Positions 15,055-25,735 of a stretch of 49,778 nucleotides of DNA are shown here, one piece after another. The stretch spans positions 1-49,778 of the forward strand of contig CAIOYD010000003.1 in the NCBI GenBank assembly GCA_903862415.1, read 5' to 3'. Both the position numbers and the translations under genes were made by a program. Position 1 is the first letter of the stretch; every line of letters starts with the position of its first letter. The DNA comes from an uncultured Oxalobacteraceae bacterium (GTDB lineage Bacteria; Pseudomonadota; Gammaproteobacteria; Burkholderiales; Burkholderiaceae_D). The notes under the pieces are model-generated. The model was given only the letters and a program-made list of their open reading frames with translations. It made no database searches and was not told the origin of the DNA.

Positions 15055-16002
15055 TTATTTCAAATGATATTTATAAACATCGAGTAATTTCCCCGTCACT
15101 GCCGAAACCAGCGGAATCGAAGCCAGCGCATATAACATTTTGTACTTATATTGCGCTTTATCTAAATCCATACTTTGTTTAAATAACGATTGGGCTAATT
15201 TTCTTTTGGCTTTTAATTGTCTGAATCCTTCCCCTGCGATATACCGGGCTTTCGCTTGATTGCAAAAAGGAATCAAATCAGTCCGCAATGGAAATTTTTC
15301 AATAAAAAAATCAACATTGCTTAACGACTGGTTCAACAATTCTAATGTTCTGTCGCTGGCTCCATAACCGTGTTTGCGATAGCGTGCATATGTGCCCTCC
15401 AATTTTTTTATTTTTCCCTTCATGGCAAGTTCGAGCATAAACAGCCAATCCGACACCATGGGCAACCTGGCGTCATAGCCGCCATCTGGAATGGCAGAGG
15501 CGCGATGCATCAGTGACGAGCCACCTGGAATGCCTAATTTCACTAACATATCCTCAATCGTCAGTATGTCATTGGCTGGATCTTGATTGGTGACAAACAG
15601 CGTTTTGCCAGTCTGATGCTGAAACACATCGACTGAATGATAGGAAAGACACACCTCCGGGTCGGCAACGAAAAGCCGCACTTGCTGTGAAATTTTCCCG
15701 GGAAGAAAAACGTCGTCGCCACCCAATGCGGCAATTAACTCCCCGCTACAGGCTTTTAATGCGGCATTGCAGTTTCCTGTAATGCCGAGATTTTTTTCAT
15801 TTAATACCAACACAAATTTACCAGGATACTCGCGCTCATAGGCTTTTAACACCTCTTGCGTGCCATCTGTAGAGGCATCATCAGCAACCACTATTTCTAA
15901 ATTTTCATAATCCTGCGCCAATACGCTGTCTATGGTTTCATTAATCAAATGCTTTTGATTAAAGGTGACAATCATTACCGAGACTTTGGGAAAGTTATTC
16001 AT
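15055..16002 (-). CDS. Family 2 glycosyltransferase
   Basis: About 315 residues with a GT-A fold: VSVMIVTFNQKHLINETI, the nucleotide-binding ADDASTDGTQ and the metal-binding ALGGDDVFLPGKI (an Asp-Asp pair replacing a strict DxD). Downstream, GGYDARLPMVSDWLFMLELA resembles the acceptor-side region of GT2 enzymes. The ATG at 16002 is preferred over a TTG at 16011. It lies between the flippase and polymerase genes and is one of only two non-initiating glycosyltransferases visible here. The donor sugar is unknown. Confidence 0.85.
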   Translation of the reverse strand: MNNFPKVSVMIVTFNQKHLINETIDSVLAQDYENLEIVVADDASTDGTQEVLKAYEREYPGKFVLVLNEKNLGITGNCNAALKACSGELIAALGGDDVFLPGKISQQVRLFVADPEVCLSYHSVDVFQHQTGKTLFVTNQDPANDILTIEDMLVKLGIPGGSSLMHRASAIPDGGYDARLPMVSDWLFMLELAMKGKIKKLEGTYARYRKHGYGASDRTLELLNQSLSNVDFFIEKFPLRTDLIPFCNQAKARYIAGEGFRQLKAKRKLAQSLFKQSMDLDKAQYKYKMLYALASIPLVSAVTGKLLDVYKYHLK

Positions 16003-16019
16003 AGAATTCAACGTGATTT

Positions 16020-17357
16020 TTATAAGTTGGTAATATAAGACAAACCAAGCAGGCTACAAAAACCTGCCATCCAAATGAAAAATAAGTTGCCAGGAATGTT
16101 TATATTAAATTTCTTTTTGCAATATAAATATGTGTATAAAAAATAGCCGGCATAGAGTGTCATAAAAATAACCCCTATCATTTCTATGTCCGCATGCAAT
16201 GAAAACGCAACATAGGCGGAAACAGACAGCCCCACATTCCACAAAAGTTCACTGATGACATACGGTTTTAAATCAGCATAGGCCAGCATCGGCATTGCCA
16301 TGACCCAGGAAGAAATTTTAAAATAATCGCCCAACAACATCCAACGCATTACATGGATAGCCGGAGTAAATTCTTTGGAATAGAGAATAACGACTATCCA
16401 GGGCTTGAACAACATCACAAATAAAATTAATGGAAATGATGCATACGTTGCAAATCGAAAGTATTGTTCGATGAGTTTGTTTCTTTCAATGGCGTTATCT
16501 TTCAGCATGCCTAAGGTTGGAAGATAATAAGCACTGAACGAACTCAAAATCAACATGACATACGTCATACTTAAGGTCCATGCGGCATCAAAAATACCGG
16601 CAACCGCATAGCCATCAAATTTGGCAATAATAGAGCGGACAATTAAGACAGAACCTGTTCCTATGAGCCCGACAATCAAGGTCGCCAAACCTACCTTGAT
16701 AAATTCACGACTTACCGCACTGCGATTAATCTGCCGCATGCCTTCGGATAACAACACCAGCCATTGCCGTTTCCAGCAAAAATAAAGCGCGCAAACAAAT
16801 CCGGTACAACTGCTCACACTGAGCAAAACTAGGTAGCCTGGACCGCTTGTGCTCTGACGCATCAACCAGGCAAAAACGGCCAAACTGATTCCGGTTGCTA
16901 TTTGCACCAGCGAGAGTAACCCGATGGCGCGATAACTATTAATAATCCCCGAAAACAACAAGCTGCCGCTGGCAAAAAAAACTGGAACAGCAATCCACTT
17001 GATTAATAAAGCTGCGTTATCCAAGTCTCCAAAAATCCACCGCCCCAACCAGGAAGATGCGAGTATCAGCACCAGGCAAACCAGACTGGTAACCAACAAA
17101 ACCGAGCGGGAAATGACAGAGATATGCGCTAGCCGTTCATCCTCGTTTTTATCGGACAGGCTCTGCACAATAGCGGCCTGTCCACCAATACTGCCAACAA
17201 TAGCCGCCGTTTGCTGAGTTTGACGCAATAATGAAAATAACCCGACTCCGGCAGGACCGGAAAATAAGGCAATGATTTTAATCGCGATGGCAGACGAAAT
17301 TAAATTGATAAAAGTGCCGGCACTCGATTTTGCTGCAATGAGTATAAGCTTTCTCAT
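16020..17357 (-). CDS. wzx: Polysaccharide flippase, Wzx-type (MOP superfamily)
   Basis: A 445-residue protein with about twelve predicted transmembrane helices and the N-terminal layout of the oligosaccharide flippase family: [20 protein letters not shown] and [20 protein letters not shown]. The glycine-proline-containing loop after helix 2 is typical of WzxE-like proteins. Its start overlaps the end of the aminotransferase by 4 bp (ATGA), so expression is coupled. It would move undecaprenyl-linked repeat units to the periplasmic side for polymerisation. Confidence 0.9.
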   Translation of the reverse strand: MRKLILIAAKSSAGTFINLISSAIAIKIIALFSGPAGVGLFSLLRQTQQTAAIVGSIGGQAAIVQSLSDKNEDERLAHISVISRSVLLVTSLVCLVLILASSWLGRWIFGDLDNAALLIKWIAVPVFFASGSLLFSGIINSYRAIGLLSLVQIATGISLAVFAWLMRQSTSGPGYLVLLSVSSCTGFVCALYFCWKRQWLVLLSEGMRQINRSAVSREFIKVGLATLIVGLIGTGSVLIVRSIIAKFDGYAVAGIFDAAWTLSMTYVMLILSSFSAYYLPTLGMLKDNAIERNKLIEQYFRFATYASFPLILFVMLFKPWIVVILYSKEFTPAIHVMRWMLLGDYFKISSWVMAMPMLAYADLKPYVISELLWNVGLSVSAYVAFSLHADIEMIGVIFMTLYAGYFLYTYLYCKKKFNINIPGNLFFIWMAGFCSLLGLSYITNL

Positions 17358-18451
17358 CGAAACTTATTCACAGCATCTACAACCAACTCAGCCTGATACT
17401 TATGCAAATGTGGATAAATGGGCAAACTCACTACCTGATTATGGATTTCCTCTGCCACCGGAAATTGGCCTTTCACATAGCTCAATTCTGCATATGCAGG
17501 CTGCAAATGGGGAGGGACTGGGTAATGTATCACCACCCCTATTCCTTTATCCTGCAGGTATTTACTCAAGGCATCCCTGTTGGCAAAGCGCACAACAAAT
17601 AAGTGCCATGACGGTTCAATTCCATCCGGCACCGTTGGAAGAACAAGCAACTCGTTGTTTATCCCATTCAGATATAAGTCTGCCACTTCTTTGCGGTGAT
17701 TATTCCAGGCAGTTAATTTTCGCAATTTAACCCGCAAAAAAGCGGCCTGAAGTTCGTCCAAACGTGAATTGAATCCTTTGACCTCATTGATATATTTAAC
17801 CTGAGATCCATAATTTCGCAAAACTCTCAGCTTATCAGCCAGATCATCATCATTGGTCGTAATGGCACCGGCATCACCCAACGCGCCCAAATTCTTACCA
17901 GGGTAAAAACTATGGCCAGCGGCATCCCCCAAACTGCCAGAGCACCTCCCCTTATAGAGCGCGCCTTGCGATTGCGCCGCATCTTCAATCACCTTCAGAT
18001 CATGTCTGGCTGCGATGGCGTTAATAGCGTCCATATCTGCTGGCTGACCATAGAGGTGCACAGCCATGATCGCTTTGGTACGCGGAGTTATTGCTGCTTC
18101 AATGAGCTTCGGATCAATATTATAGGTCAGCAAATCCGGCTCTACCGGTACAGGAGTTGCTCCCGCATAGGAAACTGCCAGCCAGGTAGCGATGAAGGTG
18201 TTGGATGGAACAATCACTTCATCACCGGCACCAATGCCGTAAGCACGCAAAATTAAATGTAACGCATCCAAACCATTACCAACTCCGATGCAATGCTTAA
18301 CATGGCAATATGCGGCATACTCCTGTTCAAAGGCTTGTAGCTGATTCCCCTGAATGAACCAACCACTGTCCAATACGTCGTTAAATGCCTGTTGAAGTTC
18401 AGCGCGTAATTCCTGGTGCGGTGCCTTTAAATCGAGAAAGGGTATATTCAT
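17354..18451 (-). CDS. fdtB: dTDP-3-oxo-6-deoxyhexose aminotransferase (FdtB/QdtB-like)
   Basis: A 365-residue sugar aminotransferase of the DegT/DnrJ/EryC1 family. It begins [15 protein letters not shown], with [29 protein letters not shown], the PLP Asp/Gln region [11 protein letters not shown] and the Schiff-base Lys in [15 protein letters not shown]. An ATG one codon earlier (18454) is equally possible; longer upstream starts run into the preceding gene. The next gene upstream encodes the FdtA-like 3,4-ketoisomerase, so the pair should turn dTDP-4-keto-6-deoxyglucose into dTDP-3-amino-3,6-dideoxy-galactose or -glucose. Which epimer forms depends on the isomerase. Confidence 0.85.
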   Translation of the reverse strand: MNIPFLDLKAPHQELRAELQQAFNDVLDSGWFIQGNQLQAFEQEYAAYCHVKHCIGVGNGLDALHLILRAYGIGAGDEVIVPSNTFIATWLAVSYAGATPVPVEPDLLTYNIDPKLIEAAITPRTKAIMAVHLYGQPADMDAINAIAARHDLKVIEDAAQSQGALYKGRCSGSLGDAAGHSFYPGKNLGALGDAGAITTNDDDLADKLRVLRNYGSQVKYINEVKGFNSRLDELQAAFLRVKLRKLTAWNNHRKEVADLYLNGINNELLVLPTVPDGIEPSWHLFVVRFANRDALSKYLQDKGIGVVIHYPVPPHLQPAYAELSYVKGQFPVAEEIHNQVVSLPIYPHLHKYQAELVVDAVNKFR

Positions 18452-18455
18452 CATT

Positions 18456-18890
18456 TTAAATAACGTTGGAAGCGACAGATTGGCCATGTGCATGGGCAAC
18501 CTCGACGAATTCTTCGTAGTTGTGATAATAGTCTTGTTGATCGTAGACGGTGGACGCAAGAACTAAACACACGGCTCCCGATGAAAAATTTTCGACTTCG
18601 CGCCACATCATTTTGGGAATGTACAATCCATGATAAGAACGATTCAGATGCACTTTTTTTCGCTCGTAACCATCATCAATGATCACATCAAAACTGCCGG
18701 ACATGGCAATTATTACCTGTTGTAATTCTTTATGACCATGTCCCGCTCGTGAAGATCCGCCGGGCACATCATAGAGATAATAAACACGTTTAATTTCAAA
18801 TGGAATATGCACTCCACTCTCAATAACGGACAGATTTCCCCGCGGATCCATATACTTGGGGAAATCAATTATTTTACTGTTGGCAATCAT
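18456..18890 (-). CDS. fdtA: dTDP-4-oxo-6-deoxyglucose 3,4-ketoisomerase (FdtA/QdtA-like)
   Basis: A 144-residue single-domain cupin of the WxcM/FdtA family. It shows [29 protein letters not shown], the catalytic His pair in [34 protein letters not shown] and [12 protein letters not shown]. An alternative ATG at 18899 adds three residues. It takes the RmlB product and shifts the keto group from C4 to C3, feeding the aminotransferase just downstream. FdtA-type enzymes give the galacto and QdtA-type the gluco product; I cannot distinguish them by eye. It is probably co-transcribed with the rml genes. Confidence 0.9.
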   Translation of the reverse strand: MIANSKIIDFPKYMDPRGNLSVIESGVHIPFEIKRVYYLYDVPGGSSRAGHGHKELQQVIIAMSGSFDVIIDDGYERKKVHLNRSYHGLYIPKMMWREVENFSSGAVCLVLASTVYDQQDYYHNYEEFVEVAHAHGQSVASNVI

Positions 18891-18932
18891 AAATATCATT
18901 CTTTATTAAAAATTCAATTCATCATCTGGTCA

Positions 18933-19814
18933 TTACGTCATACATAATTTCAGGCACGTTTCCCAATCAGGGGGGGTAAAAAAACTGCGTTCGAATTTAG
19001 CGTTTGATAAAACAGAATAGACTGGACGAGGCGCAGGCAATGGATACTCCACAGCCCGTATTGGTATAACCGCAGGTTTTTTAAGCAACGCCGACTGCTG
19101 CACGATCGCCTCTGCAAACCCAAACCAGGATGTGTCATTCTGCCCCGTCAAATGGTAAATTCCCGAATGCACATCCCACCACTCCTGATCCAACTGACTG
19201 CGCAAGCCCTGGGCAAGAATAAAACTGGTCGCTTCTGCTATCGAACGACTCCAGGTTGGCCCACCAAACTGATCCGACACAATCCGCAACTCGTCGCGTT
19301 CCTGAGCAAGCCGCAGCATGGTTAATAAAAAATTTTTCCCGCGCATGCCATACACCCAACTAGTGCGAAAAATAAAATGAGACACTCCACTGGCAACGAC
19401 AGCCAGTTCACCAGCGAGCTTGGTTTTACCATAGACGTTTATCGGACAGGTAGGATCAGACTCAAGGTAAGGTGAATTTTTTCCCCCATCAAACACATAA
19501 TCGGTTGAATAGTGAATCATGGCTGCACCAAGCTTTTTAGCCTCTTCCGCGATCACACCCGGTGCAATGCCATTAATCAGCATGGCCAGCTCAGGTTCTG
19601 TTTCGGCTTTATCGACCGCCGTATAGGCAGCCGGATTAATGATCAGATCCGGTTTAACCTGACGAATGACAGCACGCACCTGATCCAGATTGGCCAAATC
19701 CATTTGACTGCGATCGAGCGCAACTATCGTTCCCAGCCCCTGCAAACTGCGTTCAAGTTCGTAGCCGACTTGGCCGTTTTTTCCGGTCAATAAAATCGTC
19801 AGTGATTTGGTCAT
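18933..19814 (-). CDS. rmlD: dTDP-4-dehydrorhamnose reductase
   Basis: A 293-residue RmlD: NAD(P)-binding TGKNGQVGYELE at the N-terminus, INPAAYTAVDKAE, the HYSTDYVFDG motif and catalytic YGKTKLAGE. RmlD carries out the last step of dTDP-L-rhamnose synthesis. Its ATG overlaps the rmlC stop (ATGA). The order in this operon is rmlB, dehydratase, wzz, rmlA, rmlC, rmlD, so rmlB is separated from the other three. Confidence 0.95.
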   Translation of the reverse strand: MTKSLTILLTGKNGQVGYELERSLQGLGTIVALDRSQMDLANLDQVRAVIRQVKPDLIINPAAYTAVDKAETEPELAMLINGIAPGVIAEEAKKLGAAMIHYSTDYVFDGGKNSPYLESDPTCPINVYGKTKLAGELAVVASGVSHFIFRTSWVYGMRGKNFLLTMLRLAQERDELRIVSDQFGGPTWSRSIAEATSFILAQGLRSQLDQEWWDVHSGIYHLTGQNDTSWFGFAEAIVQQSALLKKPAVIPIRAVEYPLPAPRPVYSVLSNAKFERSFFTPPDWETCLKLCMT

Positions 19815-20356
19815 GCAAATACCTCGGCTTCTGCCAACAACTTGCCAGCCAGATCTTTACCAGAAAGTAACGGGACTATACCCACAGGCCACTCAATACC
19901 TATTGTCGGATCATTCCACAGTATGCTGCGCTCATGTTCCGGCGCCCAGTAATCAGTGGTTTTGTAGAGAAATTCTGCCGAATCGCTGGTCACCACAAAA
20001 CCATGCGCAAACCCTGGCGGTATCCAAAGCTGACGTTTATTCTCGGCCGAAAGCACCACGCCTACCCAACGACCAAAATTAGCTGAACTTTTTCGCACAT
20101 CCACCGCCACATCCAGCACTTCACCAGCCACAACCCGCACCAATTTACCTTGGGGTTGCTGTATCTGATAATGCAATCCGCGCAAAACATTTTTGGCCGA
20201 ACGCGAATGATTGTCCTGCACAAAATTTGCGCTGACACCGGTGAGCTCAGCAAAGCGACGCTCATTGAAACTCTCAAAGAAGAATCCGCGCTCATCGCCA
20301 AATACTTTTGGTTCCAGGATGATGACTTCGGGCAGATCCGTTTTAATTGCCTTCAT
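19811..20356 (-). CDS. rmlC: dTDP-4-dehydrorhamnose 3,5-epimerase
   Basis: A 181-residue cupin with the full RmlC signature: FGDERGFFFESFN, VQDNHSRSAKNVLRGLHYQ (with the catalytic-base His), GEVLDVAVDVRKSS, WIPPGFAHGF and YKTTDYWAPEHER. Length is normal for the family. It lies 1 bp from the rmlA stop and overlaps rmlD by 4 bp, which places it firmly inside the operon. Confidence 0.96.
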   Translation of the reverse strand: MKAIKTDLPEVIILEPKVFGDERGFFFESFNERRFAELTGVSANFVQDNHSRSAKNVLRGLHYQIQQPQGKLVRVVAGEVLDVAVDVRKSSANFGRWVGVVLSAENKRQLWIPPGFAHGFVVTSDSAEFLYKTTDYWAPEHERSILWNDPTIGIEWPVGIVPLLSGKDLAGKLLAEAEVFA

Positions 20357-20357
20357 C

Positions 20358-21272
20358 TCACACTACCCTGTCTTTCAATAACTGTAATAAATACTGTCCA
20401 TAGACATTTTTCTTGAGCGGCTGGGCTAATTTTTCCAGTTGCGCTGCGTCGATGTAGCCGCGTCGAAAAGCAATTTCTTCAGGACAGGCGATTTTTAAGC
20501 CCTGACGTTTTTCCAGCGTGGCGATGAATTGCCCCGCTTCCAGTAACGAATCATGGGTGCCAGTATCCAGCCAGGCCATGCCGCGCCCCATGCGTTCCAC
20601 ATTGAGTTGATTTTTTTCCAGATACACCCGGTTAACGTCAGTAATTTCCAGCTCACCACGAGCCGATGGTTTAATGTTGGCGGCAATGTCAGCTACCTGG
20701 CTGTCATAAAAATACAAACCGGTGACGGCATAATTGGATTTGGGTGCGGTGGGTTTTTCTTCAATGCTGATGGCGCGCTGTTGTGCATCAAACGCTACCA
20801 CGCCATAACGCTCTGGGTCGGTTACGTGATAGGCAAAGACGGTCGCACCGGTTTCGCGTTGCGAGGCGGAACGGAGCTGGGTTTCAAAATCGTGGCCGTA
20901 ATAAATGTTGTCGCCCAAAATCAAGGCGGATGGCGCATTGCCAACAAACTCACGCCCAATAATAAAGGCTTGCGCCAAACCATCTGGCGTTGGCTGGATG
21001 GCATAACTGAGGGCTATACCCCATTGACTGCCATCGCCTAATAATTCCTGAAAGCGCGGGGTATCTTGCGGGGTGGAGATAATTAAAATTTCGCGTATCC
21101 CGGCCAGCATCAGCGCGGTCAGCGGATAATAAATCATCGGTTTATCGTACACCGGCAGCAATTGCTTGGATACTGCCATTGTTACCGGATAAAGCCGGGT
21201 ACCGGAGCCACCGGCTAAAATGATTCCCTTGCGCTGGGCTATTGGTTTTATATTGTCAGCGTTAATGCTCAT
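20358..21272 (-). CDS. rmlA: Glucose-1-phosphate thymidylyltransferase
   Basis: A 304-residue nucleotidyltransferase: [17 protein letters not shown] signature loop, [33 protein letters not shown] and [11 protein letters not shown] chose ATG 21272 because GGAAAG lies a few bases upstream; an ATG at 21284 is also in frame. The N-terminal extension of about ten residues before the core is unremarkable. It makes dTDP-glucose, the common precursor of the rhamnose branch and the 3-amino sugar branch. Confidence 0.95.
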   Translation of the reverse strand: MSINADNIKPIAQRKGIILAGGSGTRLYPVTMAVSKQLLPVYDKPMIYYPLTALMLAGIREILIISTPQDTPRFQELLGDGSQWGIALSYAIQPTPDGLAQAFIIGREFVGNAPSALILGDNIYYGHDFETQLRSASQRETGATVFAYHVTDPERYGVVAFDAQQRAISIEEKPTAPKSNYAVTGLYFYDSQVADIAANIKPSARGELEITDVNRVYLEKNQLNVERMGRGMAWLDTGTHDSLLEAGQFIATLEKRQGLKIACPEEIAFRRGYIDAAQLEKLAQPLKKNVYGQYLLQLLKDRVV

Positions 21273-21336
21273 GTACTTTCCCATCAATTAATTAAAGCGC
21301 CACGGTAATCGATTGTGATTTACCCTGACTTCCTTT

Positions 21337-22224
21337 TTATTCTACCGCCTTGTCACTGGCATCAAAAAAAGTTACACGTACAGCATAGCGCAATTCCTTA
21401 TCGCGCCAGACAGCCCACAGCCCAGCCAAAATCAAACCAACTAACAGACCAAGGAGAGCAATCACGGCAAGATAGCGTGATTCCGGTTTGTAGGAGACAT
21501 AAATTTTATCGAGGATTTTGGTATTAAAGGTCCTCGACGGACTCAACTGTTCTTCGAGGGCATTTTTTTGATCGTTCAAATTACGTAATTCACTGTCGCT
21601 GATTTTTAACATATTGGCCAACAATATGCTTTCAGAGAATTTTTTATCGATCATTGCTGATGTTTTTATTTGGGAAATCGGCTCTAAAATAGTTTGACGC
21701 TCAGATTGAATTTTGGCGAGATTATTATTCACTTCACCCAGATTTTTTGTTAACCGTGAAACCTGAGGAATCAGTAATTGTTCATGTTCTTTTTCGATAA
21801 TGGAAAACGAAGTTTGCAGGTTGTGAATCGCTTCATCCTTGGAAAAACCATTGACAGACATTTCAATGAAATTCCCCCCCTTGGCTGCCACCCCGGTAAA
21901 AGAGGAATTGATTAACTTGGTCCTGGGGTCGTCGTTGATATCCTGTGGCAAATTGAGTAAATCCAACATTTGTGCAACAAACCCTGAAAACTTCATCCGT
22001 TGTACAACATTATTAGGATCCATTAACAGGGTAGACGAATTCCCCACCTGCCCGATTTGCATCAACAAATTCGCTTTCCACTGCAGCGGGCGCAAAAACC
22101 CTGCTCCAAGTGCAAGCGCAGCGCAGATAATTCCTGACAGGACAAAGCGCCATACGTGGCGTTTAAGGCTAAAAAAAAGGGAAATTTCAGGATCTTTAGA
22201 CATGGCTGATTCAAAGGCATTCAT
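21337..22224 (-). CDS. wzz: O-antigen chain length determinant (Wzz/PCP family)
   Basis: A 295-residue polysaccharide co-polymerase. One membrane helix lies near the N-terminus (FVLSGIICAALALGAGFL) and one near the C-terminus (YLAVIALLGLLVGLILAGLW), with a periplasmic helical region between them (about residues 50-255). A proline-glycine-rich second helix motif is weak. There is no C-terminal tyrosine-kinase domain, so it is the Wzz type rather than Wzc. This favours O-antigen over capsule. No ribosome-binding site is obvious before ATG 22224; an ATG seven codons later is possible. Confidence 0.85.
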   Translation of the reverse strand: MNAFESAMSKDPEISLFFSLKRHVWRFVLSGIICAALALGAGFLRPLQWKANLLMQIGQVGNSSTLLMDPNNVVQRMKFSGFVAQMLDLLNLPQDINDDPRTKLINSSFTGVAAKGGNFIEMSVNGFSKDEAIHNLQTSFSIIEKEHEQLLIPQVSRLTKNLGEVNNNLAKIQSERQTILEPISQIKTSAMIDKKFSESILLANMLKISDSELRNLNDQKNALEEQLSPSRTFNTKILDKIYVSYKPESRYLAVIALLGLLVGLILAGLWAVWRDKELRYAVRVTFFDASDKAVE

Positions 22225-22328
22225 AAAAAAGGAAATCGATTAAACAGCTAGAAATATTATGAAATTGCATTGGCATTACCACCATGCCGGATTTTACATG
22301 GAAATTGCAAAATTACATTGAAAATAAA

Positions 22329-24290
22329 TTAATGCAATATGCGTTCACCCTGACTGTGAAGCTGTATCAGTGCCAAATTAATGGTTTGTTGGTTGCGTTT
22401 AAATTCTTCACTCCACACCATATCCTTGATGCCACACTGCGGCTGGTATTCTTTGACCGCTTCCAGCAACAAAGTGCGCACTTCTTCAAAGGCAAAGCGC
22501 TGACAGGCATCATCGAGTTGATCTAAAATCAGCTGCAATACTGGCCAGGTCAGTTTGTTTTCCTGGGCACGCATGATCAGGGGATGCTCGGTGCCATCGA
22601 CGTTTTCGCCAATCAGCAATTCTTCGTACAGTTTTTCACCGGGACGCAAGCCTACATGCTGGATATCGATCGCTTTGCTGTCGGTACTTTCTGACTTAAG
22701 CTGCAAGCCACTCAAACGTATCATGCGTTCGGCCAGATCGATAATTTTTACTGGCTCCCCCATGTCGAGCACAAACACATCACCGCCCTCAGCCATAGCA
22801 CCGGCCTGCAAAACCAGTTGCGCTGCTTCCGGTATGGTCATGAAATAACGGGTCATGTCCGGATGAGTCAGGGTGATCGGACCGCCGGCCATAATCTGGC
22901 GTCGGAACAGCGGCACTACCGAACCGGACGAGCCCAGCACATTACCAAAACGCACCATACAAAAGCGGGTGGCGGATTTTTTTTCGGCAAACGCTTGTAA
23001 AATCAGCTCGGCCAGACGTTTAGTGGAACCCATCACATTGGTTGGACGTACAGCTTTGTCGGTGGAAATCAACACAAAATTGGCCACCCCGGCATTCATC
23101 GCTGCGCGCGCAATGCTTAAGGTGCCGAACACGTTATTGCGTATGCCTTCGATCGGGTTTTGCTCCACCAGCGGCACATGTTTGTACGCTGCGGCATGGT
23201 AGACGGTTTGCACCGCAAAGGTGGTTAAAATTTTCTGGCATTTGGCGGCCTCCAGCACCGAGCCTAAAAACGGCATGATATGGGTTTCCAGCGCGTGCAA
23301 CTCTTTCATACCCGAGAGTTCTTTTTCGATGGTGTACAAGGCAAATTCGGACATTTCCAGCAAAATTAAGCGCGCTGGTTTTTGCATTAAAATCTGTCGG
23401 CATAATTCGGAACCGATTGAACCACCTGCACCACTCACCAGCACGGTTTTATCGGTGATGCAGGCTGACATCAGCGCCACATTCGGCACCACCGAATCGC
23501 GTCCGAGCAAATCTTCAATTTCGATTTCGCGTACATCCTTGGAACTAAGTTCACCGTTAAGCAAATCACCGATAGGTGGTGTGACCTTGACTTTGACTTG
23601 CAGTGTTTCCAGTCGCTCCAAAATGGTTTTTTTGACTTTTTTCGAGATTGAAGGCATCACCAGATGAATTTCCTGCACCTGGTATTTTTTAACTAAAGCG
23701 GACAGATCTGCTGAGGAATAGACCCGGATGCCACTGATGAGTGTGCCCTGTAATTCTTTTTTGTCGTCGATCAAAAACATCGGCACATATTCATGGCTGG
23801 ACTGAAACGCGGTCGCCATTTGCACCCCAGTCGGGCCTGCGCCGTAAATCGCTACCCGGGGGGCATTGTGGTTATGGCTGAGCTGCAGCAGATAAGAGCG
23901 CATTAAAAAGCGACTGGCCAGCATGTACATCATGGCACTGATCCAGAAAATTCCAAACACCGCGCGCGACACCACACTGATTTGTAAAAATACTGCCAGT
24001 CCCAACAAGGTCAGCACGGTGATGGTCACACCGTAGATCACCACATAGACTATTTTTTGATCAACAAAACGGATCACGGCGCGATATAAACCCAGACGGA
24101 TAAAGACTGGCAAGGCCACCACGGGTGCGGCCAGAATGACGACTGCAAATTGCTTCAGCAGCGCGGCATCCACCACATCAAAGCGCATCGCCATGGCCAC
24201 AACAAACATCAACGGCAAAAAAACTAAATCAGCGGCAATGGCTATCGCCTGTTTTTGCCGACGGGTTAATTTTAAAAAGAGGTTGATCAT
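22329..24290 (-). CDS. Membrane-bound UDP-HexNAc 4,6-dehydratase (WbpM/PglF/CapD family)
   Basis: A 653-residue protein: four N-terminal membrane helices, a cytoplasmic Rossmann-like region (ALYGAG-type YGAGPTGVQMA), then an extended SDR catalytic domain with VSGAGGSIGSELCRQI, YHAAAYKHVPLVE and the active-site STDKAVRPTNVMGSTKR, where Lys and Met replace the usual Tyr as in WbpM. The family makes UDP-2-acetamido-2,6-dideoxy-4-ketohexose. The usual partner reductase or aminotransferase is not in this window. ATG 24290 is preferred over a TTG at 24302. Confidence 0.92.
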   Translation of the reverse strand: MINLFLKLTRRQKQAIAIAADLVFLPLMFVVAMAMRFDVVDAALLKQFAVVILAAPVVALPVFIRLGLYRAVIRFVDQKIVYVVIYGVTITVLTLLGLAVFLQISVVSRAVFGIFWISAMMYMLASRFLMRSYLLQLSHNHNAPRVAIYGAGPTGVQMATAFQSSHEYVPMFLIDDKKELQGTLISGIRVYSSADLSALVKKYQVQEIHLVMPSISKKVKKTILERLETLQVKVKVTPPIGDLLNGELSSKDVREIEIEDLLGRDSVVPNVALMSACITDKTVLVSGAGGSIGSELCRQILMQKPARLILLEMSEFALYTIEKELSGMKELHALETHIMPFLGSVLEAAKCQKILTTFAVQTVYHAAAYKHVPLVEQNPIEGIRNNVFGTLSIARAAMNAGVANFVLISTDKAVRPTNVMGSTKRLAELILQAFAEKKSATRFCMVRFGNVLGSSGSVVPLFRRQIMAGGPITLTHPDMTRYFMTIPEAAQLVLQAGAMAEGGDVFVLDMGEPVKIIDLAERMIRLSGLQLKSESTDSKAIDIQHVGLRPGEKLYEELLIGENVDGTEHPLIMRAQENKLTWPVLQLILDQLDDACQRFAFEEVRTLLLEAVKEYQPQCGIKDMVWSEEFKRNQQTINLALIQLHSQGERILH

Positions 24291-24425
24291 ATCATTCGCC
24301 AAAAAGGTTACCTGACTGCGACCATAACGGCGCCGCAGCGTTCATGTACAAATCCGTACCGTGTAATCTATTACGCTAACCATTTAATTCTGGCGCAGTT
24401 CAACCGCATAGCCTGTCTGAAAAAA

Positions 24426-25493
24426 TCAGGCGGCACGCTCTGCATAATTCTTTTCCACCCAATCCCGATACGAACCTGACTGCACATTGGCTACCCAGGC
24501 TTGATTATCCAGGTACCAGTTGACAGTTTTGCGGATACCGGTTTCAAAGGTTTCGGCCGGTTTCCAGCCCAGCTCACGTTCAATTTTGCCGGCATCAATG
24601 GCATAGCGGCGGTCGTGGCCCGGGCGGTCGGTGACGGTGATAATCTGTTCGCGATAGCTTTTGCCATCGGCGCGTGGTCGCGCTTCGTCGAGTAACTGAC
24701 AAACAGTGTGGACGATGTCGATATTCGGTTTTTCATTCCAGCCGCCGACGTTGTACACTTCGCCGCAACGACCAGCCTGTAGTACCCGGCGGATAGCGCT
24801 GCAATGGTCTTTAACGTACAACCAGTCACGAATTTGCTGGCCATCGCCATACACAGGCAGCGATTTACCGGCTAAGGCATTGACGATCATTAACGGAATC
24901 AGTTTTTCCGGGAAGTGATATGGGCCATAATTATTGGAACAGTTGGTTGTCAATACTGGCAAGCCGTAGGTGTGGTGGTACGAGCGCACCAGATGGTCGC
25001 TGGCTGCTTTGCTGGCGGAATACGGGCTGTTGGGTTCATAACGGTGTTCTTCGGTAAAGGCTGGCGCGTGTTTGCTCAGCGAACCGTAGACTTCATCGGT
25101 GGAAACATGTAAAAAGCGGAAATCCTGTTTGGCTGGTTCGTCCAAACCACTCCAATATGCGCGCACGGCTTCCAACAAATGGAAGGTGCCAACGATATTG
25201 GTTTGAATAAAATCTTCCGGCCCGTGAATGGAACGGTCAACATGGCTTTCAGCGGCAAAGTTAATCACCGCACGCGGCTGATATTGCTTCAACAGGCTGG
25301 CAACCAGAGCGCCATCGGCGATGCTGCCGTGCACAAAAACATGCCTTGCATCGTTCTCCAGACTGGCCAGGTTTTCGCGATTACCCGCATAGGTCAGTGC
25401 ATCCAGATTGATCACAGCTTCATCGGTGCCGGCGAGCCAGTCGAGTACAAAATTGGAGCCAATAAAACCTGCTCCACCAGTAACTAAAATCAT
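24426..25493 (-). CDS. rmlB: dTDP-glucose 4,6-dehydratase
   Basis: A 355-residue extended [61 protein letters not shown], catalytic [15 protein letters not shown], and [20 protein letters not shown]. It is the first gene of the polysaccharide operon. Its product, dTDP-4-keto-6-deoxyglucose, is the branch point used by RmlC/RmlD and by the FdtA-like isomerase. A 135-bp gap and no clear terminator separate it from the dehydratase gene. Confidence 0.96.
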   Translation of the reverse strand: MILVTGGAGFIGSNFVLDWLAGTDEAVINLDALTYAGNRENLASLENDARHVFVHGSIADGALVASLLKQYQPRAVINFAAESHVDRSIHGPEDFIQTNIVGTFHLLEAVRAYWSGLDEPAKQDFRFLHVSTDEVYGSLSKHAPAFTEEHRYEPNSPYSASKAASDHLVRSYHHTYGLPVLTTNCSNNYGPYHFPEKLIPLMIVNALAGKSLPVYGDGQQIRDWLYVKDHCSAIRRVLQAGRCGEVYNVGGWNEKPNIDIVHTVCQLLDEARPRADGKSYREQIITVTDRPGHDRRYAIDAGKIERELGWKPAETFETGIRKTVNWYLDNQAWVANVQSGSYRDWVEKNYAERAA

Positions 25494-25706
25494 GATAATT
25501 TTCTTTTTTTATTGAAGAAATAGTTTTCAGGATAACTTGCCAGCAGCCGCCCATGAGCACGCGCCTGCATTTGGCAATTATGGCAATATTTTAGACTTTA
25601 TAAATGATTCATGCTGCACCGCAATGTTGTTTATTGAAATTTTATTAAAATAATTAACAAAAAATAGTAATTTACTTTCCCTACATATCATTTATAGATG
25701 ACAAAA

Positions 25707-25735
25707 ATAGCAAATACAAGCCGCCTTTTGGTCAA
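25707..25735 (-). promoter_or_regulatory. Possible sigma-70 promoter for rmlB operon
   Basis: On the minus strand TTGACC (25730-25735) is separated by exactly 17 bp from TGCTAT (25707-25712). The -35 box is good and the -10 box is weak. It would give a leader of about 200 nt before rmlB. No other promoter pair in the spacer looked better by eye. Confidence 0.3.

Noticed and set aside
21839-22243. Plus-strand open frame of 134 codons opposite wzz
   Set aside because: It lies antisense to a gene with clear Wzz topology and shows no signal, domain or ribosome-binding site.
24360-24380. GTGTAATCTATTACGCT near the dehydratase start as another repeat copy
   Set aside because: Only the half string TATTACGCTAAC resembles the repeat and the complementary arm is missing.
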